Source: JALORV01 sp963707445
GTDB taxonomy: Bacteria > Pseudomonadota > Gammaproteobacteria > Burkholderiales > Burkholderiaceae_F
Direction: 5' to 3'
DNA length: 64,000 nucleotides
Assembly: GCA_963707445.1 (NCBI GenBank)
Contig: CAVPPW010000010.1
Location: 46,621 to 110,620 of the forward strand
In this document: in pieces, positions 36,210-44,674 of the stretch
How positions within the stretch are numbered: the first letter of the stretch is position 1
How the letters are laid out: the number at the start of each line of letters is the position of its first letter
The notes under the pieces: generated by a model
Databases searched by the model: none
Seen by the model: only the letters and a program-made list of their open reading frames with translations
Told to the model about the DNA's origin: nothing
Position numbers and translations under genes: made by a program

Positions 36210-36401
36210 TCAGCAATAGGGAGAAAACCCCCTATTGCATTGCAACTGGAGAATGCGCGCCTCCAGATCTGCGATGTTCGTCGCTTGAGACAGAAAAGCC
36301 TCGATCTCACGGCGACGCGCCCGCTCATTGCTGGATTCGAACCAACTCGCCAGTTTCAGAAAGATGGACCGCAGCACTTCGCCACGGCGGTGTGAATGCA
36401 C
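36210..36401 (-). CDS. DUF3563-like small protein
   Basis: This 63-residue protein contains a SIFLKLASWFESS segment followed by REIEAFLSQATNIADLEARILQLQ. That closely follows the DUF3563 pattern of short betaproteobacterial proteins (a helical aromatic start, then AYLAxATDxADLExRxRxLE, from memory). The function is unknown. It is monocistronic, upstream of the GMC small subunit on the same strand with ~90 bases between. The 270 bases upstream to 36672 contain no gene I can support. Confidence 0.6.
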   Translation of the reverse strand: MHSHRRGEVLRSIFLKLASWFESSNERARRREIEAFLSQATNIADLEARILQLQCNRGFSPYC

Positions 36402-36672
36402 GCGAACATCCTCCGCGGGCGACTATCCCACTCCGGTGCGCTCCCGCCCATGAAACTTCCTGGGTTGACGAAAGGCAATCGCCTGCAACCGGTACGCTGA
36501 GTTACTCGGTCGCGAAGCCTCAAGAATCGACTTGCATATAAAGCTAGCGACGCTCAAGGTCGCATTCGCGTGCGGAACGAGTCCAGTGATCGCATTCGGC
36601 CACAGCGGCGCTTACCTTCACTCTCGGGTGATGCGTGTTCGCGGCCTGCCGCCGCGTCCAGCCGCGGTGGTG

Positions 36673-39594
36673 CTAGCGGGTCAGTTCTTCCAGCAAGTAG
36701 ATGAACGATTCGTAGTTCTTGCCTGTGGCCGTATTGAGGCCAATCTCGCAAGTGCGGTTGCTTCCGAGATAGGCATCGAACACCTCCGCGCCAACTTCCT
36801 CCGCCTCCGCCGCGGTCGCCGATCGCGTCAGCTCCGGGTGCAGGAAGCCGCGATCACCGGCAAAAGCACAGCATCCGGCCGACGCTGGCGTGATCGCCTT
36901 GTCGGCGAGCGCAGCGGCGATCGCGTGCAGTCTTCCGCCGAGACCGAGGTGAATCGCCGAGCAGCTGGGGTGAACAACTGCCGCGCCTGCCTTGCGCCGT
37001 ATGGAGAGCCTTGGCAGCAGCCGATCGTGCGCCCACGCGATCGAATCGAGGATCGTGAGCGCTGCATGTCGCTCGCGATTCTCCGGACCAAGGTAAGGTC
37101 CGATCTCGCTGGCAATTCCGAAAGAGCACGAGCTGGCGTCGCAGACGATCGGCAGTTTCCCGTCGTCCGACCAGCGCCAGAGGCTTTCCACGGTACGGTT
37201 CGCCATGATCCCGTTGCCTTCTTCGTAACCTTTGGAGTGCCAGATCGTCGCGCAGCAATGGCCGCCGATGTCGTCCGGAATCCACAACGGCATGCCCGCG
37301 CGCGCCGACACTTCCACCATCGCCTCCTGCAGCGACGGTTTTCGTAGATCCCCAGCGCGGCCAAAGATACGGTTGACGCAAGCCGTGAAGTAGACAGCGG
37401 CAGCGCCGTCGCGCCGGGTTGCCGGCAGGCTGGTTGCCGCAGGCGGCATGTTGGGCGACCAGTCGGGTATCAGCTCCTTGCTGACAACGCCGCGGGCGGC
37501 GCGGGTGAGCGTCCTGAGAGCACCGTGGCCGACCACGCGCGCGGCCCCGCCGGCCATGCCGACGGCGAGCCGTGCACCGCGCTCCACCTTGACAAAGTGA
37601 CGCGCTGCGCTCGCCGCAACGGCTTCCGACCGAGGACCGTGCTCCAGATGCCGCAGGTGCTTGATGAAGACGCCGGTGTTGATGTCGACCGGGCAGGCGA
37701 TCTCGCAACTGCCGTCGCCCGCGCAGGTCTGTATCGCGTCGTAGTCGTAGTCCGCCAGAATCGCCGCCAGCAAGGGAGACGATTCGGGTTGGCGAGCCAT
37801 CTCGCGCCGCAGCGCAATTCGCTGTCGCGGCGTCGTCGTGAGATTGCGACTCGGACAGACTGGCTCGCAGAACCCGCACTGGATGCAGCGATCGATGGTC
37901 GCTTCGACGACGGGCGCCGTTTGAAGGTGCTTGAGGTGACTTTCGGGATCGTCAGTGAGGATGACCCCGGGGGACAGAATGTTCTGCGGATCCGCGAGTC
38001 GCTTCAGTTCGCGCATCAGTCCGGTGAGCTTCGGACCCCATTCGCGCTCGACGAAGGGTGCGACGTTGCGCCCCGTGCCGTGCTCGGCCTTGAGCGAGCC
38101 ATCGTACTTGCCGACAACGAGCTCGACGACGTCGTGCATGAAGCGGCCGAAATGCGCGATGTCTTTCGCGTCGTTCAGGAACGGGGTGATCAGAAAATGC
38201 AGGTTGCCCGCCGAAGCGTGGCCGAAGACGACGCCCGCGTAGTCGTGCTTGGCAAACAGCGCAGCCAGGTCGAGCGCGCCGTCGGCGAGCCGCTCCGGCG
38301 GGAAGCAAACGTCCTCGAGGATGAAAGACGATCCCGGTGGACGCGCGCCGCCGACCGACGGCAGCAGTCCGCTGCGTACGTTCCAGAACTGCGCAGCGAG
38401 CTTCGGGTCTTTCGTGAACGCGGCCGCCTCCAGCAGGCGCAGCCTGGACAGTGTTTCCGTGCCGATGCGCAAAGCTTCCGTCCGAGCGACATCGGTCGGC
38501 GCTCGGTACTCGACGAGCAGTGCGGTCGCGGTATCGGGCAGCGCCTTCCATCGATCGGGCACGCCGGGCTTGCCTTCGACGGCGCGCAGCGATGCGCGAT
38601 CGAGCAGTTCCACGGCGGCCGCGCCGCTGTCGACGAAGGGCTTCACGGCTGCACATGCTTCGTACATGTCGGGAAAGATCATGAACGATGTGAGCCGAAA
38701 CTGATCGTCGGGAATCGTGTCGAAGACCGCTTCGACGATGAAGGCCAGCGTCCCTTCGGATCCCACGATCAACCGGCGGAAGATCTCGCACGGCGTCGCA
38801 CCGTCGAGGAATGCCTCCATGTGGTAGCCGGTCGTGTTCTTGATGCTGAACTTCCTGCGAAGGCGGGCGACAAGGTTCGGATCCGATTCGATCGTCCGCT
38901 TGATTTCGACCAACCCGGCCGCGAGCGCCGGCTCGGCTGCGGCGAACTGCTGATCGGCATCCGGAAGGCTCGTGTCGATCGTCGTCCCGGAGGGCAGCAT
39001 GAACGTGAGCGACGACAGCGTCTTGTAGGAGTTCTGAGTCGTCCCGCAGCACATTCCGCTCGAGTTGTTGGCGATGACGCCGCCGATCGTGCACGCCGAC
39101 GCGCTTGCCGGATCCGGGCCGATCCGATATCCGTACGGAACAAGAGCCGCATTGCCGCGCGACAGGATCGTGCCGGGCCGCGCGCGCAGACGCCGTCCCC
39201 CCGCCTCGACTTTCACGCCCGACCAGTGACGCCGCACGTCGACCAGAATGCCGTCACCCTGCGCCTGACCCGACAGGCTCGTGCCGGCAGCGCGGAATGT
39301 GACGCTTTCGTGTCGTTGGCCCGCAAAGGCGAGAACCTTGCGAACGTCTTCCGCGTCCTGCGCGACGACGACAACTTTGGGAAATAGACGGTAGGGACTC
39401 GCGTCGGTGGCGTAGCGGATGAGGTCGATGGGTCGTGCAAGAACCCGGTCGAGCCCAAGCAGTGCAACCAGATCGCTTCGAAGCGTTTCGGGTGTGCCGC
39501 TCGCGAGGCTATCCGGCGCACGGTCTGGCTGTGGACTGACCGCGACGGGCGCGATTGCCGAGAGATCTGGTGACCCGAGCGGCGTCATCGACAC
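36673..39594 (-). CDS. FAD-linked D-lactate dehydrogenase-type oxidase fused to an Fe-S domain
   Basis: This is 973 residues and intact. The N-terminal FAD_binding_4 domain (FPKVVVVAQDAEDVRKVLAFAG, FRAAGTSLSGQAQGDGILVD, GGVIANNSSGMCCGT) and the FAD-oxidase C domain (KAEHGTGRNVAPFVEREWG, NILSPGVILT) make up the first ~560 residues. Two ferredoxin-type clusters follow, CIQCGFCEPVCP and CAGDGSCEIACP. A CCG/GlpC-like C-terminal half has YFTACVNRIFGR, DIGGHCCATIWHSKG and HPSCSAIHLG. This is the layout of large respiratory D-lactate (or D-2-hydroxyacid) dehydrogenases, a GlcD-GlcF fusion. It probably feeds electrons to quinone at the membrane. No operon partners are seen. Confidence 0.9.
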   Translation of the reverse strand: MSMTPLGSPDLSAIAPVAVSPQPDRAPDSLASGTPETLRSDLVALLGLDRVLARPIDLIRYATDASPYRLFPKVVVVAQDAEDVRKVLAFAGQRHESVTFRAAGTSLSGQAQGDGILVDVRRHWSGVKVEAGGRRLRARPGTILSRGNAALVPYGYRIGPDPASASACTIGGVIANNSSGMCCGTTQNSYKTLSSLTFMLPSGTTIDTSLPDADQQFAAAEPALAAGLVEIKRTIESDPNLVARLRRKFSIKNTTGYHMEAFLDGATPCEIFRRLIVGSEGTLAFIVEAVFDTIPDDQFRLTSFMIFPDMYEACAAVKPFVDSGAAAVELLDRASLRAVEGKPGVPDRWKALPDTATALLVEYRAPTDVARTEALRIGTETLSRLRLLEAAAFTKDPKLAAQFWNVRSGLLPSVGGARPPGSSFILEDVCFPPERLADGALDLAALFAKHDYAGVVFGHASAGNLHFLITPFLNDAKDIAHFGRFMHDVVELVVGKYDGSLKAEHGTGRNVAPFVEREWGPKLTGLMRELKRLADPQNILSPGVILTDDPESHLKHLQTAPVVEATIDRCIQCGFCEPVCPSRNLTTTPRQRIALRREMARQPESSPLLAAILADYDYDAIQTCAGDGSCEIACPVDINTGVFIKHLRHLEHGPRSEAVAASAARHFVKVERGARLAVGMAGGAARVVGHGALRTLTRAARGVVSKELIPDWSPNMPPAATSLPATRRDGAAAVYFTACVNRIFGRAGDLRKPSLQEAMVEVSARAGMPLWIPDDIGGHCCATIWHSKGYEEGNGIMANRTVESLWRWSDDGKLPIVCDASSCSFGIASEIGPYLGPENRERHAALTILDSIAWAHDRLLPRLSIRRKAGAAVVHPSCSAIHLGLGGRLHAIAAALADKAITPASAGCCAFAGDRGFLHPELTRSATAAEAEEVGAEVFDAYLGSNRTCEIGLNTATGKNYESFIYLLEELTR

Positions 39595-40101
39595 TGTCTC
39601 TTTGCGAAGAAGGCGCGTGAAATCTGCCAGTTCTGAGAGACGCCGTCAAAGGGGAACATCACTGCCGCCGGGGAGACACGATCCGCCAGATGCGTCGACC
39701 GGTCCAATTCGATCAAAGTACAGGCGCGGCCGTTCGCTAATCCCAGTCGTTCGCGCCAGAAGCGCACGACGTTCGCTTCGCCTCTGGCGTCACCACTTCC
39801 GGTGGAGCGCCTCTTTCATCGCCGACAGATCAAGCGGCTGATCGGCCGGGCTGTTCGTGCCTCCCGCGCTGTCGCTGAACCGTCCAATTGGAATGGCTGC
39901 TTTCTCGGAGCCCCACCGGTTGCTTCCGGTCGACAGCCGTCATCAAGAGAACATCCGCCGTCGGTTTTCGATGATGTCCGCTGGCGACCCTTAGCGGCCC
40001 CCGCGCGCTCCCGAAAGCAGCCCGCGCTGAAATGCCTGAAGCGGACGTTTAACGAGTTAAGGTGACCGGGCGTCGCGGCGCAGCGAGACAGGCTCAGATT
40101 C
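39595..40101. other. Intergenic region without a recognisable gene
   Basis: This is 507 bases between two minus-strand genes. The sequence is less GC-biased than its neighbours. Short open frames exist on both strands, but none has a ribosome site or family resemblance. The stretch presumably holds the promoter of the dehydrogenase gene. It may be decayed sequence. Confidence 0.5.
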
Positions 40102-41811
40102 CTATCGTCCGGCCTTGTTCAGCATCTCGTCGCGTTTGGCTTTGAACTCGTCACCCGGCTTCCATTCCGGCCATCGTTCGCCTTGCGCGATCCGGTAGCC
40201 CAATTCGAAGTACACGCGGTAATCCTCGACCGCGCCGGTTAGATCCCAGCCAGGTTTGATCTCGTCGCTCACCTTGTGATAGTGATTTGCGAGGTAGTCG
40301 TCAACATCCTGTTTGCCCCAGCCCTCGGGCTTGCCGATGAAGTCGAGACCCCGGCGCATCCAGACCGCTGGCACGCCTTGTTTTGCGAATTCGACGTGGT
40401 CGCTGCGATAGAACAATCCCAGTAATGGAAGAACGTCGCCCGTCGCCTTGCGCCCGTGACCGTCGATCAAGCGATTCAATTCGTCGGCAAGTGTCGACTT
40501 GCCGTAACCGATGATGCTGACGTCGCGCGTCGGGCCCCAGACGTTGATGATGTCAATGTTCAGATTGGCGAGCGTGCGTTCGAGTGGATACAGCGGATGT
40601 GCCGCGTAGTACTTCGCCCCCAGGAGCCCTTGCTCTTCGCCGGTCGTGGCGATGAACAGGACCGATCGCTTGGGTGGCGCCTTCAGCCGGCCGAACGCTT
40701 TTGCCAGCTCGAGCAGCGCGGCCACGCCGGACGCATTGTCTCGCGCCCCGTTGAAGATCTGATCCCCCTGTAAGGTCGGATCACGGCCGAAGTGGTCCCA
40801 GTGGGCGGTGTAGATCACGTACTCGTTCTTGAGCCGCGGGTCGGAGCCTTCGACCAGGGCGACCACATTGCTCGACTCGATTTCGCGCAACGTTTGCTTG
40901 ATTCTGAAATTCGCAGTCGCGTTCAGCGGCACGGGCCTGAAGTCTCGGCGCTGTGCGGCCTTCTTAAGCGCAGCCAAGTCATGGCCGCTAGCGCTGAAGA
41001 GTTGTAGCGCCACTTCGGGCCTGATCTCCGCGCCGGCGCCGAGCTCGTTCAGCTTCTTGTCGACTTCTCGCGTGTCGAAGTCTTCAGTGCCAAAGACGCT
41101 GACGCGGTCCTTCCAGGTTCGCGTGCCGAACATGCCCGGCTCGAATAGGGTGATCCTCGCGGCCGCTCCGCGCAGCTTGGCCACCTCGCGCTTGTGATCG
41201 CCTTGGGCATAAAAGGTGACAGCCCGGCCCTTGAACATGTTCTCGTCAAGCTTGGTCGGGTCGTTCGGATCGGGAACCTGCGGGTCGTTGGGCAACGTGA
41301 CGAGCGTCTTGCCCTTTACATCCACATTCTTGAAGTCGTCCCAGTCATATTCGGGAGCGACGACACCGTAGCCGACGAAGATGAGATCGGAGTTTTCGAT
41401 GTGGATCTCCGGAACCTGCCATAAAGATCCAGCCCAGAAATCGTCGCGCTCCTTCAGTTCCATCGACTGTCCCGCGACACTGAACGAAAGCGTGCTCTTG
41501 GCTTTGCTCCCGACGAATGGAACCCGCTGCACGTACGTTCCGTCCGGGTTCCCGGGTTTCAGCCCCAGTCGCTTGAACTGGCCGATCAGGTAGTCGACAG
41601 TCAGCTCCTCGCCGCGGGTGCCAGGGCCGCGTCCCTCAAACTCGTCGGACGCGAGTACCTGGGTGTGACGCATCATGTCGTCGGCGTTGATGCTCATCAG
41701 CGCAGGTTCAATCTCGCGGTCCGACGTCGATTGGGCCGCCGAAATCTGTATGCCCATTGCGCAAATCGCAATTGCGCCGGATAGAGCGACTAACGGTACG
41801 GCTGGCCTCAT
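40102..41811 (-). CDS. Secreted M28-family metallopeptidase with PA-type insert
   Basis: This is 569 residues from the ATG at 41811, chosen because GAGGAG sits seven bases upstream; the frame is open for 27 more codons. A signal peptide ends near QISAAQS. The zinc ligands of M28 peptidases are visible: His in YTAHWDHFG, Asp in NGARDNASGV, Glu pair in ATTGEEQGLLG, Asp in LNIDIINV and a distal His in YHKVSDE. Residues ~130-260 are a PA-like insert. These enzymes are zinc aminopeptidases acting in the periplasm or outside. It is intact and monocistronic. Confidence 0.9.
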   Translation of the reverse strand: MRPAVPLVALSGAIAICAMGIQISAAQSTSDREIEPALMSINADDMMRHTQVLASDEFEGRGPGTRGEELTVDYLIGQFKRLGLKPGNPDGTYVQRVPFVGSKAKSTLSFSVAGQSMELKERDDFWAGSLWQVPEIHIENSDLIFVGYGVVAPEYDWDDFKNVDVKGKTLVTLPNDPQVPDPNDPTKLDENMFKGRAVTFYAQGDHKREVAKLRGAAARITLFEPGMFGTRTWKDRVSVFGTEDFDTREVDKKLNELGAGAEIRPEVALQLFSASGHDLAALKKAAQRRDFRPVPLNATANFRIKQTLREIESSNVVALVEGSDPRLKNEYVIYTAHWDHFGRDPTLQGDQIFNGARDNASGVAALLELAKAFGRLKAPPKRSVLFIATTGEEQGLLGAKYYAAHPLYPLERTLANLNIDIINVWGPTRDVSIIGYGKSTLADELNRLIDGHGRKATGDVLPLLGLFYRSDHVEFAKQGVPAVWMRRGLDFIGKPEGWGKQDVDDYLANHYHKVSDEIKPGWDLTGAVEDYRVYFELGYRIAQGERWPEWKPGDEFKAKRDEMLNKAGR

Positions 41812-42033
41812 GATCTCCTCCGCAATCAACGCCACGCCGGCGCCGTTAGGACAAACGTCAGATTCTTGGTCCTTCCGGGTGACAGGACCCAACGCTGGTG
41901 ATTCTGAGCCTCACGGTACCGCTGGACCAGTCCCAGCTCGACCGCCCTGTCTCCCCTTCTGACGACACCGCTGAATTCACCAGATTGGCAGCCGCTTGAC
42001 GCTGGCAGGAAGATCCGCTTCTCCGCCAGAGGC

Positions 42034-42243
42034 GTGCGTGCGCAGCGCGAGCGCTTGGGGATGTCCGCTGAGGACTTCGGCAGGCTGCTCGGCGTGAGCT
42101 CGCAGTCAATCTACAACTGGGAGCACGGCACCGCGAAACCACGCAGCGCACTACTCGACAAGTTGGCCGTCGTGCGAGCCATCGGGAAACGTGAAGCGTT
42201 GGCTCGACTGCGCTCCTTGAACGGAGGCGGTAAGCGCGCTTAA
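42034..42243 (+). CDS. Helix-turn-helix (XRE-like) protein, possibly 5'-truncated
   Basis: This is 69 residues from a GTG. The HTH reads LGMSAEDFGRLLGVSSQSIYNWEHG, followed by KLAVVRAIGKREALARL. The same frame continues upstream with KIRFSARG before the GTG. That block is part of the family, and the known proteins are about 130 residues with a helical N-terminal half. There is no in-frame ATG upstream before a stop at 41905, so either a frameshift hides the start or the gene is truncated. A DNA-binding role is likely. Confidence 0.6.
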   Translation: MRAQRERLGMSAEDFGRLLGVSSQSIYNWEHGTAKPRSALLDKLAVVRAIGKREALARLRSLNGGGKRA

Positions 42244-42435
42244 GACCCTACCTCTCCGTGTCGACTAGACCCGACCGAAGAGCTTGTTATGGGGTGTTCC
42301 AAGAGCGCTTTCTTAGGAAGGCGCCTTCCGCTGTGGCAGACATGAGCTGGCCTCCTCATATCAGTTGTCATTATTTCGCTGATGCCCAGCCCCGCCCTAG
42401 TTCCGTGTTCGGCCAAGAGCGGCCGTTCGGGTGTC
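42244..42435. other. Spacer without a supported gene
   Basis: This sequence between the HTH gene and the OsmC remnant is noticeably less GC-rich than average. I find no credible coding frame, strong promoter or terminator. Confidence 0.4.
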
Positions 42436-42612
42436 ATGGCCAAGTCGCCACAACGCGGACACAATGCGACAGCAGAGCAAATTCCGCTTGGCGCAGAACG
42501 TGACCTGACCGAGGAGCAGCGCTCACGTCTGCTCGAGGTGAGCGAGAAGACGCCGGCAATGCTGACCTTGAAAGGCGGCATCGAGATCACGACCTCCCTG
42601 CGCGAGGCGTAG
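42436..42612 (+). pseudogene. C-terminal remnant of an OsmC-family gene
   Basis: A 58-codon frame ends with LTEEQRSRLLEVSEKTPAML and a short tail. This matches the last ~35 residues of OsmC/Ohr-like proteins, where the second catalytic Cys would be expected; here it is replaced (SEKTP instead of A-x-x-CP). The N-terminal ~22 residues do not resemble OsmC. The intact paralogous domain follows in the next gene (LSVEQRARLIEMAERCPVH). It is probably a truncated duplicate, or the end of a gene lost by deletion. Confidence 0.55.
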
Positions 42613-42621
42613 GAGATCCCC

Positions 42622-43882
42622 ATGCGCAGCGAATCTTTCGAGTTTGGTGGCGCGAACGGGCAGCGGCTGTCGGGTCGGCTGGATCTGCCCGAGGGCCCTG
42701 TGCGAGCCCATGCCTTGTTCGCCCATTGCTTCACCTGCACGAAGAACGGGCGCGCCGCAGTGCACATCGCACGTGCACTCACCGGCCCTCGGTTTCGGCG
42801 TGCTGCGCTTCGATTTCACCGGTCTCGGGCAGAGTGAGGGCGACTTCGCCGACAGCACCTTCGGCGGCAATGTCCAGGACCTTCATGCCGCCGCGCGCGC
42901 GATGCTGGCGGCGGGCCGGGAGCCGAGCCTACTGATCGGGCACAGCCTCGGCGGCGCGGCCGTGCTCGCCGCGGCAGGGGACCTGCCGTCGGTGAAAGCG
43001 GTCGCCACCATCGCCGCGCCGTTCGACGTGGCGCATGTCACCCGGCTCTTCGGCGAGCGCCTGGGTATTTTGCTCGAGCAGGGCGAGGCCGAGGTGCACC
43101 TCGGCGGCCGACCGTTCAGGATGAAGCGCTCGTTCGTTGACGAACTGCGCTCGCACGACCAGGGGCAGCGCATCGCGGGCCTGCGGCGGGCGCTGCTGGT
43201 GCTGCATGCGCCGCTCGATGACGTCGTGGATGTTGTCAACGCCACATCGATCTTCCAGGCCGCCCGCCACCCGAAGAGCTTCGTCTCGCTGGACGACGCG
43301 GACCACCTGCTGACGCGTGCCGCCGATGCCGAGTACGCGGCCGGGGTCATTGCAAGTTGGGCGGCGCGTTACCTCCGCCAGACTCCGTTGCGAAGCGCCA
43401 CCGACATCGGCGCCGTGGTCGTCGAGGACACGGGTGAGGGTGACTTCCAGGTCGAGGTGCGCGCGCCGGGCGTGAGCTTCCTCGCCGACGAACCGGTCGA
43501 CGCGGGCGGTCTGGGCTCGGGCCCGACACCCTATGACCTGCTCAGTGCCGGTCTCGGCGCCTGCACCGCGATGACCCTCCGCCTGTACGCGCGCCGCAAG
43601 GGGTGGCCGTTGCAGGGCGTGCGCGTTCGAGTGGGCCATGCGCGCGATGCGAACGAATCGCCGGTGGACGGATTCGTTCGCACTATCGAGGTTGAGGGCG
43701 AACTCAGCGTCGAGCAGCGCGCTCGGCTGATCGAGATGGCCGAGCGCTGCCCGGTTCACCGCACGCTCGAACGCGGCGCACGCGTTGAGACCGTTGTGGC
43801 TGCTCAAGCCGCCGTGCCGCCCGACGTCGAGAGCGCGGGTCAGCATGCACTGGACATGGACGCCGGCGTGGGTGCTCAATGA
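42622..43882 (+). CDS. Alpha/beta hydrolase fused to an OsmC domain, one frameshift
   Basis: This is about 419 residues. The N-terminal alpha/beta-hydrolase has FAHCFTCTK, RFDFTGLGQSEGDF, the nucleophile elbow LIGHSLGGAA, a candidate Asp in LHAPLDDVVD and a His in LDDADHLL. The C-terminal OsmC domain has the first redox Cys in DLLSAGLGACTAMTLRLYARRKGW and the second in EMAERCPVHRTLE. Such bifunctional proteins are known; they probably combine esterase and peroxide-reductase activity, but substrates are undefined. One extra G at about 42785 shifts the frame in the N-domain. AGGAG precedes the ATG. It begins nine bases after the OsmC remnant. Confidence 0.88.
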
Positions 43883-43898
43883 GCCGCGAGGAAGGGAT

Positions 43899-43918
43899 GC
43901 CGCGGCGCACGCCGCGGC
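43899..43918. terminator. Hairpin between convergent genes
   Basis: A perfect 8-bp stem pairs GCCGCGGC with GCCGCGGC over a GCAC loop, in the 51-base gap between the hydrolase-OsmC stop and the flavin reductase stop. It is a plausible bidirectional terminator, but lacks a T-run. Confidence 0.45.
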
Positions 43919-43933
43919 CGCCACGGGTCTCGG

Positions 43934-44506
43934 TCAGGCGTTGCGCGGCAGTACGGTCAGCACGCGCACGATGAAGGCATGCAGTTCCGTCATGTAGTTG
44001 CGCAGGAACTCCTGGGTGCCGTCGTCGGTGACCTCGCCGTCGGCGGTGATGAGCCCGGGCTTGAACTGGATGTAGGCCTCGACCTGGTTCATCAGCGGCG
44101 AATTGCAGTAGCACAGCACGCCGCGCAGGCTCTGCTGCGCCAGCGCGGTGCCGATGGCGCCCGGCGAGGTGCCGATCACGCCCGTGGGCTTGCGCGCAAA
44201 CGAGTTCTTGCCCCAGGGTCGGCTGGCCCAGTCGATGGCGTTCTTCAGCCCGCCGGGGATCGAGCGGTTGTATTCGGGCGTAACGAAGAGCACCGCGTCG
44301 ACGTCGGCGATGGACTGCTTGAGCGCGCGCGCCACGGGCGGGTAGTCAGCATCGAAGTCGGGGCTGTAGAGCGGCAGGTCCTTGATGGGGATCTCGGTCA
44401 GCGCCAGTTCGGGCGGCGCGAGCCGCACCAGGGCCTTGGCGAGCAGACGGTTGATGGACTTCGACGAGAGGCTGCCGACGAAATATCCGACTTTGTACGT
44501 GGCCAT
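43934..44506 (-). CDS. NADPH-dependent FMN reductase (ChrR/ArsH-type quinone reductase)
   Basis: This is 190 residues from the ATG at 44506, with AAGGAGA upstream. The flavodoxin-like fold is shown by VGYFVGSLSSKSINRLLAKAL, the FMN loop FVTPEYNRSIPGGLKNAIDWASRPWG and KPTGVIGTSPGAIGTALAQQ. Relatives reduce quinones, chromate or azo dyes with NAD(P)H and FMN. It is convergent with the hydrolase-OsmC gene; both suggest oxidative-stress handling. It is intact. Confidence 0.9.
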   Translation of the reverse strand: MATYKVGYFVGSLSSKSINRLLAKALVRLAPPELALTEIPIKDLPLYSPDFDADYPPVARALKQSIADVDAVLFVTPEYNRSIPGGLKNAIDWASRPWGKNSFARKPTGVIGTSPGAIGTALAQQSLRGVLCYCNSPLMNQVEAYIQFKPGLITADGEVTDDGTQEFLRNYMTELHAFIVRVLTVLPRNA

Positions 44507-44674
44507 GTGTGTCTCCTTGACTGGGTCGGGTGGTTCCTGCCGTTGCCCGATGCCTGGAAGGCAGAACACCCAGTGGGGGCGATTCACTCTACGCCCTTGC
44601 ACCATCGCTTATGGTGCGCTCGTCCGCCGGGACAACAGCAGGATCGGCTTCTCGTTGCAGCCGGTCGCGCCCGC

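Noticed and set aside
36325..36350. tRNA-like TPsiC string (GGTTCGAATCC on the minus strand)
   Set aside because: No acceptor, D or anticodon arms around it; the bases code for the W-F-E-S-S part of the DUF3563-like protein.
37525..39387. 620-codon plus-strand frame inside the D-lactate dehydrogenase-type gene
   Set aside because: Antisense shadow with low-complexity Arg/Asp composition; the minus-strand gene shows all expected flavin and Fe-S motifs.
39585..39767. 60-codon minus-strand frame in the spacer before the M28 peptidase gene
   Set aside because: No ribosome site, no recognisable domain, and composition like non-coding spacer.
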